Source: Clostridium thailandense (GTDB lineage: Bacteria; Bacillota; Clostridia; Clostridiales; Clostridiaceae). Taken from it: a stretch of 64,000 bases of DNA. Below the pieces are notes generated by a model. The model did no database searches and had not been told where the DNA came from. It saw only the letters and a program-made list of their open reading frames with translations. Made by a program: the position numbers and the translations under genes. The stretch is from NCBI RefSeq assembly GCF_019207025.1, contig NZ_JAEEGC010000008.1, positions 39,985-103,984 on the forward strand, read 5' to 3'. The stretch's first letter is position 1. The number at the start of each line of letters is the position of its first letter. This document shows positions 54,791 to 63,780 of this stretch, one piece after another.

Positions 54791-55004
54791 AATTTTTAGA
54801 GGACAGTGAAGGTAAGTTTTCTTCCTTACGTCAGAAAACTATTATATTTTTTTACGCTTGCTTTGCTAATGCAAAACATCGCTTACACAGACTAAAGATT
54901 TATAATAAATCACTTACTCAAAAGCTACTCCTACGAAACTATAGATTAAAGATTTTTCGTAGTGTAGCGGAGAAAAATCCTCCTTCACTGTCCTCTAAAA
55001 AATT
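54791..55004. repeat. Dispersed repeat family A, copy 2 (complete MITE-like element)
   Basis: 214 bp with matching terminal inverted repeats (AGAGGACAGTGAAGG at the left, CCTTCACTGTCCTCT at the right, extended by T and A runs). Inside: a hairpin AGTTTTC/GAAAACT and one around TTTGCTAATGCAAA. Homologous to 13350-13546 in opposite orientation. No ORF. Inserted between hydA and the permease gene, ending 14 nt from the permease stop. Confidence 0.8.
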
Positions 55005-55017
55005 ACATCGTAATTTT

Positions 55018-56490
55018 TTAAACTATATTTTCACTTGGTATTTCATCTGAATTTTCTATATTTTTAATAGGATTTAATACAGCATAGATTATAAAAGATA
55101 ATGCAAAACCTACAAACCACGAATAATCAGATACTCCACTTAAACTAGGAACTATTTTTCCAATAAGTGCACCAAAAATACCTACTACTAATGCAATTAT
55201 TGCAACTGGATTAAAACCATTTTTATATGAATATTCTCCTGCTGTGTCATAAAGATCCTTTAGATTTAAATTTGTTTTTCTGCAGACCCAATAGTCACAA
55301 ATTATTATTGCAGCTATCGGTCCAAGTATTCCTGAATAAGTTCCAAGCCACGTAAATATATATCCTGATGGATCTGCAAGAAGCTTCCATGGCATTATTA
55401 CTATACCTATTATTCCTGTTATAAGTCCTCCTGTTTTGAAGCTTATATGCTTTGGAAAACAGTTTGAAAAATCATATGCTGGTGATACAGTGTTAGCTGC
55501 TATATTAACTGAAAGTGATGCCACTACTATTCCAAAGAAACCTACAAATAATCCAATTGGATTTGTAAATTTTGATACAACATCAACAGGGTCCCACATT
55601 GCTTTTCCATATACAATTGCAGTAGCAGAAGTTATTATTATTCCCATCGCAGAAAATATAGTCATCGTTGTTGGTAGACCTATTGCTTGTCCTCTCATCT
55701 GCTGTTTTTGGCTTTTTGCAAATCTAGTGAAGTCTGGTATATTTAATGACAAAGTCGCCCAAAATCCTATAGTACCTGTAAGTGATGGTATAAATACCTT
55801 CATAAATTGTCCTGTACCTGTAAGTTTACTTGGCTCATTTAATAATGGTCCAAAACCCTTTGCTGCTACAACAATCCAAGCAAGTAATATAAACGCTAAT
55901 ACCATTACTAATGGTGCAGCCCAGTTTTCAAATTTTTTAATTACTTCCATTCCTTTATATATAACAAGCATTTCCATTGCCCAAAATATCATGAAGGTAA
56001 TCGCAGCTGAAAGTGATAAACCTGCAATTTGAAAACTACCTCCAAGATTTTTAAATCCTGGAGCTAATGCACATACCAATACATTTAGTGCACTTCCTCC
56101 TATAAAAGTATTTATTCCAAACCATCCACAAGCTACTACTGCTCTCAGCACAGCTACAATATTGGCTCCCTTTGTTCCAAAGGACGCTCTTGCAAAGACA
56201 GGAAAAGAAATTCCGTATTTTGCCCCAGGATGAGAATTAAGAAGCATTGGAATTAGTACAATAAGATTTCCAAGAGTTATTGTTAACAATGCTTGAAGCC
56301 AGCTCATACCAAGTGCTATAAGACTTCCTGCCATTGTATAAGTAGGAACACAGTGAGCCATTCCAACCCAAAGTGCTGTATAATTATAAGTATTCCAAGT
56401 TCTTTCCTTTAATTTTGTTGGTGCTAAATCTTCATTATAAAGGCTGCTTGAACTCATATTTTCAGTCAATTCATACATTTCTTCTCTCAT
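55018..56490 (-). CDS. NCS1-family nucleobase / allantoin / hydantoin permease
   Basis: 490 aa with about 12 membrane segments. N-terminal WNTYNYTALWVGMAH and TMAGSL, LNIPDFTRFAKSQKQQMRGQ and NTVSPAYDFSNCFPKHISF are characteristic of the NCS1 (PucI/Mhp1/CodB) family. It takes up uracil, dihydropyrimidines, hydantoins or allantoin, most likely the pyrimidine substrate of the surrounding enzymes. Start ATG after AGGAGTG. Same strand as and between the carbamoyl hydrolase and the dihydropyrimidinase. Confidence 0.9.
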   Translation of the reverse strand: MREEMYELTENMSSSSLYNEDLAPTKLKERTWNTYNYTALWVGMAHCVPTYTMAGSLIALGMSWLQALLTITLGNLIVLIPMLLNSHPGAKYGISFPVFARASFGTKGANIVAVLRAVVACGWFGINTFIGGSALNVLVCALAPGFKNLGGSFQIAGLSLSAAITFMIFWAMEMLVIYKGMEVIKKFENWAAPLVMVLAFILLAWIVVAAKGFGPLLNEPSKLTGTGQFMKVFIPSLTGTIGFWATLSLNIPDFTRFAKSQKQQMRGQAIGLPTTMTIFSAMGIIITSATAIVYGKAMWDPVDVVSKFTNPIGLFVGFFGIVVASLSVNIAANTVSPAYDFSNCFPKHISFKTGGLITGIIGIVIMPWKLLADPSGYIFTWLGTYSGILGPIAAIIICDYWVCRKTNLNLKDLYDTAGEYSYKNGFNPVAIIALVVGIFGALIGKIVPSLSGVSDYSWFVGFALSFIIYAVLNPIKNIENSDEIPSENIV

Positions 56491-56613
56491 TACTTATCAC
56501 TCCTATTTTTATATTTTTTCAAAAATTTCCTCAGCCCTTTCTATAATGTTTAAAAATATGTCTATAATCCAAGCTGCTTTATTAATAACTTCTATTGATC
56601 AAAATGTACATCT

Positions 56614-57840
56614 TTACTTTCTATCAATATCTAAGATAGTTTGTAATAGTACATTAGCTCCTTTTACGCAATCCTCAAGGGTAGTTTTTTCTATTTCACA
56701 ATGACTGTGCCCACCAATACTTGGAACAAATATCATAGTCGTAGGCAGCATATCTGCCGCAAACTGAGCATCATGCCCTGGTCCGCTGTACATTCTCATA
56801 TTTGAGTAGCCATAAAACTTTGCATTTTTTTCAACGAAACCTACAAACTCTTTGTTAAAACTTACAGTTTTTCGTGACCACAACTCCTTGTAGCTTACCT
56901 TACATTTTGCAAGTTCAGAAGGAATTTTCTTTATAATTTCAACAACCCGCTCTATTACCTCTGGGTCTTGATGTCTTGCGTCCAAGGTAAACTTAACATT
57001 ATCTGGTATAATTGTATGTACATTTGGTGAACATATAATTCTACCAGTAGTATAAACCAGTTTTTTGTCAAGTTTATCAAGCTCTCTATGCAAATACTGT
57101 ATGGCTTCAGAAGCTGCTAAAAGAGCATCCTGTCTCATTTTCTGTGGAACTGTTCCTGCATGACCAGCCTGACCAATAAATTCAAATTCATAATTTACCA
57201 TTCCTACAACGCCTTCTACAACACCAATGTCAATTTTCTCAGCTTCCAGTACCGGGCCTTGTTCGATATGAAGTTCTACAAGTGCCATATAATCCTTAGG
57301 ATTAATTCTATTTTTCTCATCACCTTTGTACCCACTTGCCTCCAGAGCCTCACCAAAGGTTACTCCTTCCTTATCCTTTGATACCAACATCTTTGCCTTA
57401 TCAAATTTACCTGTAATAACGCCTGATGACATCATTGCCGGATCGAAGCGAGCACCTTCTTCATTAGTCCAAATCATAACTGTTATTGGATGGCGATGCA
57501 TAATTTCTTCTATGACAATAGTTTCAGCTACTTCCATTGCAGTAAGTACTCCTAAGATACCATCATAATTTCCCCCTTGTACCACTGAATCACAATGCGA
57601 GCCCATAGCAATATGTGGAAGATCTTCTGATCCCTTAAAGGTAGCATATATATTTCCCATATCATCCGACACAATATCTCCCCCAAGGCCTTTCATTCTC
57701 TTGCAAAATTCTGCTCTCGCCTGAAGATCTGCTTCTGATAAAGCCAGCCTTGTTATTCCACCTCTCCCAGTATCACCAAATTTACTAAATGTAACAATCT
57801 TATCTTCCATTCTTTCTCTGTTACAACTAATGCTCTCCAT
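56614..57840 (-). CDS. N-carbamoyl-amino-acid hydrolase / beta-ureidopropionase (M20 type)
   Basis: 408 aa from ATG 57840, 7 nt after AGGGGTGTG; an outer GTG (57852) includes that site. Metal ligands of the M20 Zn hydrolases: GSHCDSVVQGGNYDG, NEEGARF, VELHIEQGPVLE and GGHSHCE. Family members split N-carbamoyl-beta-alanine, N-carbamoyl amino acids or allantoate. Between dihydropyrimidinase and a beta-alanine-type aminotransferase, N-carbamoyl-beta-alanine is the best guess (beta-alanine, CO2 and ammonia as products). Allantoate amidohydrolase is the alternative. Confidence 0.88.
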   Translation of the reverse strand: MESISCNRERMEDKIVTFSKFGDTGRGGITRLALSEADLQARAEFCKRMKGLGGDIVSDDMGNIYATFKGSEDLPHIAMGSHCDSVVQGGNYDGILGVLTAMEVAETIVIEEIMHRHPITVMIWTNEEGARFDPAMMSSGVITGKFDKAKMLVSKDKEGVTFGEALEASGYKGDEKNRINPKDYMALVELHIEQGPVLEAEKIDIGVVEGVVGMVNYEFEFIGQAGHAGTVPQKMRQDALLAASEAIQYLHRELDKLDKKLVYTTGRIICSPNVHTIIPDNVKFTLDARHQDPEVIERVVEIIKKIPSELAKCKVSYKELWSRKTVSFNKEFVGFVEKNAKFYGYSNMRMYSGPGHDAQFAADMLPTTMIFVPSIGGHSHCEIEKTTLEDCVKGANVLLQTILDIDRK

Positions 57841-57892
57841 TTTATCACACACCCCTATATTTATATTTAAATCGCTTTTTACATTGTCATTA

Positions 57893-59251
57893 TCAAATTG
57901 TTCTTTTTATATATTCATCAACAAAACACATTACCCTATCAAAAATACTCATAGCTTCTCTAAGTTCATCTTCCTTGATAATAAGTGGAGGAGCTATCAT
58001 TATGTTGTTTTCATGATGATAAGTTGAAAAACCCTTCTCTTTTAACATTCCAATTACTCTTGACATGATTTTATCTGGATCTTTTCCATATGGAACTAAT
58101 GCTTCTCTGGTATTCTTATCTTTTACTAATTCAACTGCTGAAAATAGTCCAATATACCTTACATCTCCAACTGATGGATGCTTTTCTTTAATATCTTCTA
58201 AAAGTTCTCCAAGTACTTTTCCCATTTTCCTACTGTTTTCAATTAAATTTTCTTCTTCATAAACTTCTAAAGTTGCAATTCCTGCAGCGCATCCCATTGG
58301 ATGAGCATTGTAAGTTAAACCGCACATAAGCATATTATTATCAAAATATTCAGCTATTTTTTTATCTACTATTACTCCTCCAAATGGTATATATCCACAG
58401 GTTATACCCTTCGCAAAAGTGATAATATCCGGCTTTACACCAAAGTTTTCACAAGCAAACCATTTTCCTGTTCTTCCCCATCCTGCCATAACTTCATCAC
58501 ACACCATGAGTATTCCGAACTCATCACAAATTTCTCTTACACCCTTTAAATATCCCTTTGGTGGTATTATTACCCCATTACTTCCTGTTACAGTTTCTAA
58601 AAATATTGCTGCAACATTTTCAGCTCCCTCATAAATTAATTGCTCTCTTAATTTATCTACATAATATTTTGATGCATCCTCTTCACTTTCAAATTCAATG
58701 CCCGCTCTATAAATATAAGGATCAAAGAACTTTACAAAACCGGATATACCTGGCTCACAAGTATATCTTCTAGGTTCTCCTGTCAAATTTGCAGCCCCGT
58801 AGCTAGCACCATGATAAGAACGGTATCTTGAAAAGATTTTGTTTCTTCCTGTAAACATCTTTGCTATTTTAATTGCATTTTCATTTGAATCTGATCCTCC
58901 AAGAGTGAAAAAGACCTTTCCCATGTTATCTGGAGCTTTTTCAATTACTTTTTTTGCTAGCATGGATCTTACATCTATTGCATATCCTGGTCCCATAAAG
59001 GCCATCTTATCCGCTTGTTTTTTAATAGCCTCAATTATCTTTTTATTTCCATGTCCTACATTTATATTTACAAGCTGAGAGGACATATCAAAGTATTTTT
59101 TACCTTCACTATCCCAAAAATAAATTCCCTCTGCCTTTTCAATTACCATAGGATTTAAAGTTCCTTGTACACTCCAAGAATGAAGATTATATTTTTTATC
59201 AAATTCCTTTACTTGTTCTGTTGTTACATTATTATTCTCTAAAACTAACAT
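57893..59251 (-). CDS. Class III aminotransferase, probable beta-alanine aminotransferase
   Basis: 452 aa. Class III PLP enzyme: GSDSNENAIKIAKMFTG, YRSYHGASYGA, VCDEVMAGWGRTG and the PLP lysine in FAKGITCGYIPFGG. It lies 27 nt downstream of an iron alcohol dehydrogenase and 52 nt before the carbamoyl hydrolase, so its likely substrate is beta-alanine, giving malonic semialdehyde and an amino acid. This fits the extended reductive pyrimidine pathway described for some bacteria (PydD role). Other omega-amino acids remain possible. Start ATG after AGGGGGAAG. Confidence 0.88.
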   Translation of the reverse strand: MLVLENNNVTTEQVKEFDKKYNLHSWSVQGTLNPMVIEKAEGIYFWDSEGKKYFDMSSQLVNINVGHGNKKIIEAIKKQADKMAFMGPGYAIDVRSMLAKKVIEKAPDNMGKVFFTLGGSDSNENAIKIAKMFTGRNKIFSRYRSYHGASYGAANLTGEPRRYTCEPGISGFVKFFDPYIYRAGIEFESEEDASKYYVDKLREQLIYEGAENVAAIFLETVTGSNGVIIPPKGYLKGVREICDEFGILMVCDEVMAGWGRTGKWFACENFGVKPDIITFAKGITCGYIPFGGVIVDKKIAEYFDNNMLMCGLTYNAHPMGCAAGIATLEVYEEENLIENSRKMGKVLGELLEDIKEKHPSVGDVRYIGLFSAVELVKDKNTREALVPYGKDPDKIMSRVIGMLKEKGFSTYHHENNIMIAPPLIIKEDELREAMSIFDRVMCFVDEYIKRTI

Positions 59252-59278
59252 TTCTCTTCCCCCTTAAGCCTCTAAAAA

Positions 59279-60427
59279 TTAATATATTTTTTCATAAATA
59301 TTTATGATTTCTTCTAAACTTGGTTTTCTAGGATTGAAAAGTACACTTCCACTTTCAAGCGCATCCCTAGCCAAATCTTTAATACTTTCTTTCAGGACTC
59401 CTACTTCTTTTAATGCTTTTGGAAGTCCTGTTTCTAAAAACAGGTTATTTATTGCTTTAACGGCTGCAAAGCTCCCCTCATTTTCTGATAACCCATCAAC
59501 CTTTTCTCCCATTGCTATCGCCACTTTCACTAATTTTTCCTTGCAAGCTGGTCTGTTAAATTCCATAACCTTTGGAAGCAGCAGTGCATTTGCAAGTCCA
59601 TGTGCTACATCAAAATATGCACCTAGTGGCCTTGCCATAGCATGTACTAATGCTACTGAAGCATTACTGAATGCAAAACCTGCATACATTTGTCCAATTA
59701 ACATATTTTGTCTTGCTTCAATATTTTCACCATCCAATACAGCCTTAGGTAAGTTTTTACTTATAATCTCTATAGCTTTTAATGCATACATCTCTGTCAT
59801 AGGTTGACTTGCCCTAGAGATATAAGCCTCTATAGCATGTGTTAGTGCATCCATTCCTGTTGCCGCTGTTACATTCTTGGGCATCATTATAGTAAGACTT
59901 GGATCTAAAATTGCAACCTTAGGAATTATGGCCTCTCCTCCTATAAGCATTTTTATTTTTCTTTCAGTATCTGTAATTATTGTAAATTTACTAATTTCAC
60001 TTCCTGTGCCTGCAGTTGTCGGTATTGCAATTACTGGTAATCCCATTTTTGTAAGGGTAATTTTTTCATAATCAGTAATATCTCCTGCATTTGTACACAT
60101 AGCACTAATTCCTTTAGCTGCATCTAAGGCACTTCCTCCTCCTAAAGCTACAATAAAATCAACACCTTGTTCTTTAGCTTTTTCTGTACCTTTTCTTACA
60201 GTTTTTACACTAGGATCTGATTCAACTTCATCAAATATAAGAACTTCTAGGTTATTTTCTTTAAGACTGTCTACTACTTTCGAAAGTGCACCAGTTTTTT
60301 TGGAAGAGTTTCTCCCCGTTACTAACATAGCTTTTTTCCCATAGTTAGCAGCCTCTTTTCCCACAGCTCTTGTAGAATCTATACCATAGATTACTTTCAC
60401 AGGACTCTGAAAAATAAAACAACTCAT
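59279..60427 (-). CDS. Iron-containing alcohol dehydrogenase, probable malonic semialdehyde reductase
   Basis: 382 aa. Group III ADH: VALGGGSALDAAKGI, PTTAGTGSEISKF, MDALTHAIEAYIS, and HAMARPLGAYFDVAHGLAN with metal-binding His residues. Start ATG after GAGGTGAG. As first structural gene of the pyrimidine island it would reduce malonic semialdehyde to 3-hydroxypropionate, matching the PydE role of the extended pathway; this is inference from context. About 180 nt upstream is pucR. Confidence 0.87.
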   Translation of the reverse strand: MSCFIFQSPVKVIYGIDSTRAVGKEAANYGKKAMLVTGRNSSKKTGALSKVVDSLKENNLEVLIFDEVESDPSVKTVRKGTEKAKEQGVDFIVALGGGSALDAAKGISAMCTNAGDITDYEKITLTKMGLPVIAIPTTAGTGSEISKFTIITDTERKIKMLIGGEAIIPKVAILDPSLTIMMPKNVTAATGMDALTHAIEAYISRASQPMTEMYALKAIEIISKNLPKAVLDGENIEARQNMLIGQMYAGFAFSNASVALVHAMARPLGAYFDVAHGLANALLLPKVMEFNRPACKEKLVKVAIAMGEKVDGLSENEGSFAAVKAINNLFLETGLPKALKEVGVLKESIKDLARDALESGSVLFNPRKPSLEEIINIYEKIY

Positions 60428-60608
60428 TCGCTCACCTCTCTAATGATAATTTATCAAAATTTAATCTTTATTTTTATCAATTTATCAATTTCAATAAAGT
60501 TATAATAACATATTGTTAATTTAAATCCTATGTCCATGGTATCCAAATTTTTTTATTTTTTTTGTATACTATACATAAAATCTTAAGTTTCAGCTCTTCA
60601 AAACCAAA

Positions 60609-61826
60609 TCAATTTAGACCTAAGAATCTCCCTATCTTAAGACATAACATTATATTAAACATAGTCTTATCATCTTTAAGGTCACATTCAAGTATTTCTT
60701 CAATCTTATTAATTCTATATTTCATAGTATTTCTATGAATGAATAACCTTTCAGCAGCATTTCCTATATTTCTATTTTCATCAATATATATCTCTAAGGA
60801 GTTTAATAATTCATTGGAGCTACTCTTTTCATTACTCTTTAATTTTCCCAGTTTTTCATTATATATCTTTAGCATTATATCTACATTTTCAATACCAAGA
60901 AATAATTTATAGACTCCAAGCTTTCTGCAATCTCCCATGCTATTCTTTCCATATAATCTTTTAGATATCTCTACTGCATTTTTGGCTTCCAATGCGGCAC
61001 TTCTAAATTCACTTAATGTACATGCTTTTTCTCCTATGCCAATACTTACAGTAAGGTTATTAATATTTTTACTTATATCTTCACTAATCCTTCTTGCAAT
61101 TTCACTAATAAAGTCCGTATAATTGGCATTTTTATCTACCTCTATCATTAGATAAAAAGAATCACTTACTGTCATATACATATATTTTTCATTGCAGTTT
61201 TTCATAACAGTATCAATTATTTTTAATATGTGCTGCTTGGCTTCTATTATTTTTTCTTCTTTTCCTATATTATTTCTTTGAAGGTATTCATTAAAATCAT
61301 CAATTTCTACTATGATTGCATAATAATTTTTTTCTATATCATACCCATATTTTACAGCTCTATCTATTGCTACATCATTTATAACATCTTCACCAAATAT
61401 TAATTCATTCATAAAACTATTCATAGATTCTTGCTGAATTTTACTAGAAAAAATTTCTCTGCATATTATGTGGGTGATTCCTATAAGCTTTACTTCAAAA
61501 GGAAGCTCAAATACCGGAAAATTCAAAGAATTAGCAAGCTCTATAACTTCATCTGGAGTTTTCTTTATATATGGTCCTACGTTTATAACGAGTCCTGAAA
61601 GTCGCTTTCCATTTATATCTCTTACAAGCTTCAAAAGTGCTTCTTTATTATCCTGTATTGTTACTCCTGTTATAAGAAGAAGTTCTCCTCCTTCTACCCA
61701 ATCCACTACTTCTGGTACTTCAATCACATGAACCCAGTTTATTATTTTATCTAACCCACCTTTTCCTGCAACTAATCTTATCTTTTCCAATCCTTCTGTT
61801 TTAAGCATTTCTTTACAAGTAAACAA
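60609..61826 (-). CDS. PucR-family transcriptional regulator
   Basis: 405 aa. N-terminal PucR domain (LRLVAGKGGLDKIINWVHVIE-like, here read from residue 16 on), a middle GGDEF-like regulatory region without active site, and the C-terminal HTH_30 (NIGNAAERLFIHRNTMKYRI). Relatives activate purine or other nitrogen-compound catabolism genes when substrate is present. Starts with TTG after GGAGTGA. It reads in the same direction as the pyrimidine island and is the obvious regulator. A consensus-like promoter at 61906-61934 precedes it. Confidence 0.88.
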   Translation of the reverse strand: MFTCKEMLKTEGLEKIRLVAGKGGLDKIINWVHVIEVPEVVDWVEGGELLLITGVTIQDNKEALLKLVRDINGKRLSGLVINVGPYIKKTPDEVIELANSLNFPVFELPFEVKLIGITHIICREIFSSKIQQESMNSFMNELIFGEDVINDVAIDRAVKYGYDIEKNYYAIIVEIDDFNEYLQRNNIGKEEKIIEAKQHILKIIDTVMKNCNEKYMYMTVSDSFYLMIEVDKNANYTDFISEIARRISEDISKNINNLTVSIGIGEKACTLSEFRSAALEAKNAVEISKRLYGKNSMGDCRKLGVYKLFLGIENVDIMLKIYNEKLGKLKSNEKSSSNELLNSLEIYIDENRNIGNAAERLFIHRNTMKYRINKIEEILECDLKDDKTMFNIMLCLKIGRFLGLN

Positions 61827-61864
61827 ATCACTCCACCCTCCCCTACTTGTGAATTTATTCAGTC

Positions 61865-61898
61865 AAATTAATAAAAAATGTTGTTTTTTTATTAATTT
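61865..61898. promoter_or_regulatory. A/T-only 14-bp inverted repeat in the pucR leader
   Basis: AAATTAATAAAAAA (61865-61878) pairs perfectly with 61885-61898 across a 6-nt loop. It is just downstream of the pucR -10 box on the minus strand, a possible operator or leader hairpin. Confidence 0.35.
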
Positions 61899-61905
61899 AT
61901 CAATT

Positions 61906-61934
61906 ATAATATCTTTTTATTAATAATTTGTCAA
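61906..61934 (-). promoter_or_regulatory. pucR promoter
   Basis: On the minus strand TTGACA (61934-61929), 17-bp spacer, TATTAT (61911-61906): near-consensus sigma-A promoter about 80 bp before the TTG start of pucR. Confidence 0.6.
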
Positions 61935-61984
61935 TGCTTTATATGGATATTGATATTTTATTATTTTTATATAAAATATCAAAA

Positions 61985-62010
61985 ACCGCATCAGATTTCT
62001 CTAATGCGGT
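61985..62010 (-). terminator. Terminator of the second GGDEF-EAL gene
   Basis: On the minus strand ACCGCAT pairs with ATGCGGT and is followed by TTTTGATATTTT, about 63 nt after the stop. Confidence 0.75.
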
Positions 62011-62073
62011 CATTAAATTTTTACAATATTTGTAAAAATTATTATTTGAAAGCAAGACCTATATTTTTTACCT

Positions 62074-63780
62074 CTAAGTTATTTTTAACATTTCACTTTT
62101 CTTCTCCAATAAATCTTCAATTTCATTCAATGGAAGTGGCTTGCTAAAATAGTAACCTTGTATTATATTGCATCCTAAATCAACAAGTAAATCCATTTGT
62201 TCCTTTGTTTCCACACCTTCAGTAACTATTTTATATTTTAGAGACTTTGATAAATTTAATATACATTTAATTAAAGCTTTATTTTTCTCATTTTTAATGT
62301 TATCAATAAAGGATTTATCTATTTTTAATGTGTTAACTGGTAAAGTAACTAAATAGTTTAATGAAGAATACCCTGTTCCAAAATCATCTATTGCAATATT
62401 TACACCACTTTTAATAAGTTGATTTAATGCTTCAATTCTATCTTTACAAGCCTCCATTAAAGTTCCCTCTGTTATTTCTATTTCAAGTGAGGAAGGTGGA
62501 ATATTGTACTTTGCACATGTATTTAATAAGTTGTCCTTAAAATCAATTCTTTTTATTTGTATAGGTGATATATTTACAGAAATGACATTAAATTTATAAC
62601 CTTTTTTCCTCCACCTAGAAGCAGTTTTTAAACTTTCATCTAAGACCCAGTTTCCTATTTGTATTATATATTCTATATCTTCAGCAATGGGAATAAATTC
62701 ACGAGGTGAAACATTTCCAAGTTTACAATTATTCCATCTTAAAAGTGCTTCAATGCCTATAATTTCATTATTTTTAGCATCAATTTGAGGCTGATAAAAA
62801 ATATCTAATTCATTATTATTAATTGAATTTTTTAATTGACTTTCAATTAGAATTTTTCTAAAATAAGTCTCTGCTATTTGCTTATCAAAAAAAGTACACA
62901 TATTTTTCCCCTTATTTTTAGATTTGTACATTGCAAAACTGCAAAATTTTAATAATTCATCCATGTTTGAGCTGTCATCCGGAAAAATTGTTACTCCTAA
63001 GCTTACAGTTATATAAACTTTTTTATCCATTACTTCGAAAGGTTTTTCCATATACTCCTGAATTCTATTGCATATTTCTTCTATTTCTTTTATGTCATTA
63101 AATTCGTCAATTAATATTATAAATTCATCTCCTCCTAATCTTGCTAATTTACCATGTTTATCAAGTAAAGTAGTAATTAATTGAGAAAATAACACCAAAA
63201 TCATATCTCCAAAATGCCATCCAAAATTATCATTTAAATTTTTAAAATTATCTATGTCAATATATATCAATGCACCTTTTCTATTATTAATTCTTATATC
63301 TTTTATTAAATTGTTAAGTTCTTCAAAAATAAATACTCTATTGGGAATCCTAGTGAGATTATCACACCCTTCAAGCATTTTGTTTTTTGTAACATCTGAC
63401 ATTACTCCTGAAAATAAATTATACCTTCCTGCTTTATCTTTAAAGATTTTCCCCTTAAACCTCACCCATCTAATTTGTCCATTTTGATTTTTTATTCTGA
63501 ATGTACTCTGATAAAATGGTAAATCTCCACTAATATGCCTATTTAAATCTCTCATTGCTAATATTTTATCTTCTTCATAAGCTATAACATTGATGAATTC
63601 CATCATATCTTTAACATATTCAAATTTGTACCCAGTTAACTCTTTTATTTTTTCAGAAATGAACATTTCATTTTTATTTATACTCCATTCAAATACTCCA
63701 AAATTTCCTCCGTTAACTGCACGTTTATATACCTCATTAAATTCTATTTTCTTAAAGTTACCCTTATTATTTCTATACAT
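62074..63780 (-). CDS. PAS-GGDEF-EAL protein (c-di-GMP turnover)
   Basis: 568 aa from ATG 63780, which is 6 nt after AAGGAGG; the outer start at 63804 includes the ribosome site. PAS about 15-130, GGDEF with intact RLGGDEF, EAL with all phosphodiesterase residues: EALLRW, VNISP, EITEGT, DDFGTGYS, KIDKSF, EGVE, QGYYF. No RxxD I-site. Close paralogue of the protein at 30998-32713 (same domain order, near-identical C-terminus), so probably a duplication. Upstream 63781-64000 shows only AT-rich leader and promoter DNA. Monocistronic. Confidence 0.92.
   Translation of the reverse strand: MYRNNKGNFKKIEFNEVYKRAVNGGNFGVFEWSINKNEMFISEKIKELTGYKFEYVKDMMEFINVIAYEEDKILAMRDLNRHISGDLPFYQSTFRIKNQNGQIRWVRFKGKIFKDKAGRYNLFSGVMSDVTKNKMLEGCDNLTRIPNRVFIFEELNNLIKDIRINNRKGALIYIDIDNFKNLNDNFGWHFGDMILVLFSQLITTLLDKHGKLARLGGDEFIILIDEFNDIKEIEEICNRIQEYMEKPFEVMDKKVYITVSLGVTIFPDDSSNMDELLKFCSFAMYKSKNKGKNMCTFFDKQIAETYFRKILIESQLKNSINNNELDIFYQPQIDAKNNEIIGIEALLRWNNCKLGNVSPREFIPIAEDIEYIIQIGNWVLDESLKTASRWRKKGYKFNVISVNISPIQIKRIDFKDNLLNTCAKYNIPPSSLEIEITEGTLMEACKDRIEALNQLIKSGVNIAIDDFGTGYSSLNYLVTLPVNTLKIDKSFIDNIKNEKNKALIKCILNLSKSLKYKIVTEGVETKEQMDLLVDLGCNIIQGYYFSKPLPLNEIEDLLEKKSEMLKIT

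Noticed and set aside
55436..56032. 198-residue plus-strand ORF
   Set aside because: Antisense shadow of the NCS1 permease; its composition follows the reverse complement of membrane segments.
59304..59807. 167-residue plus-strand ORF
   Set aside because: Antisense of the second iron alcohol dehydrogenase, no independent support.
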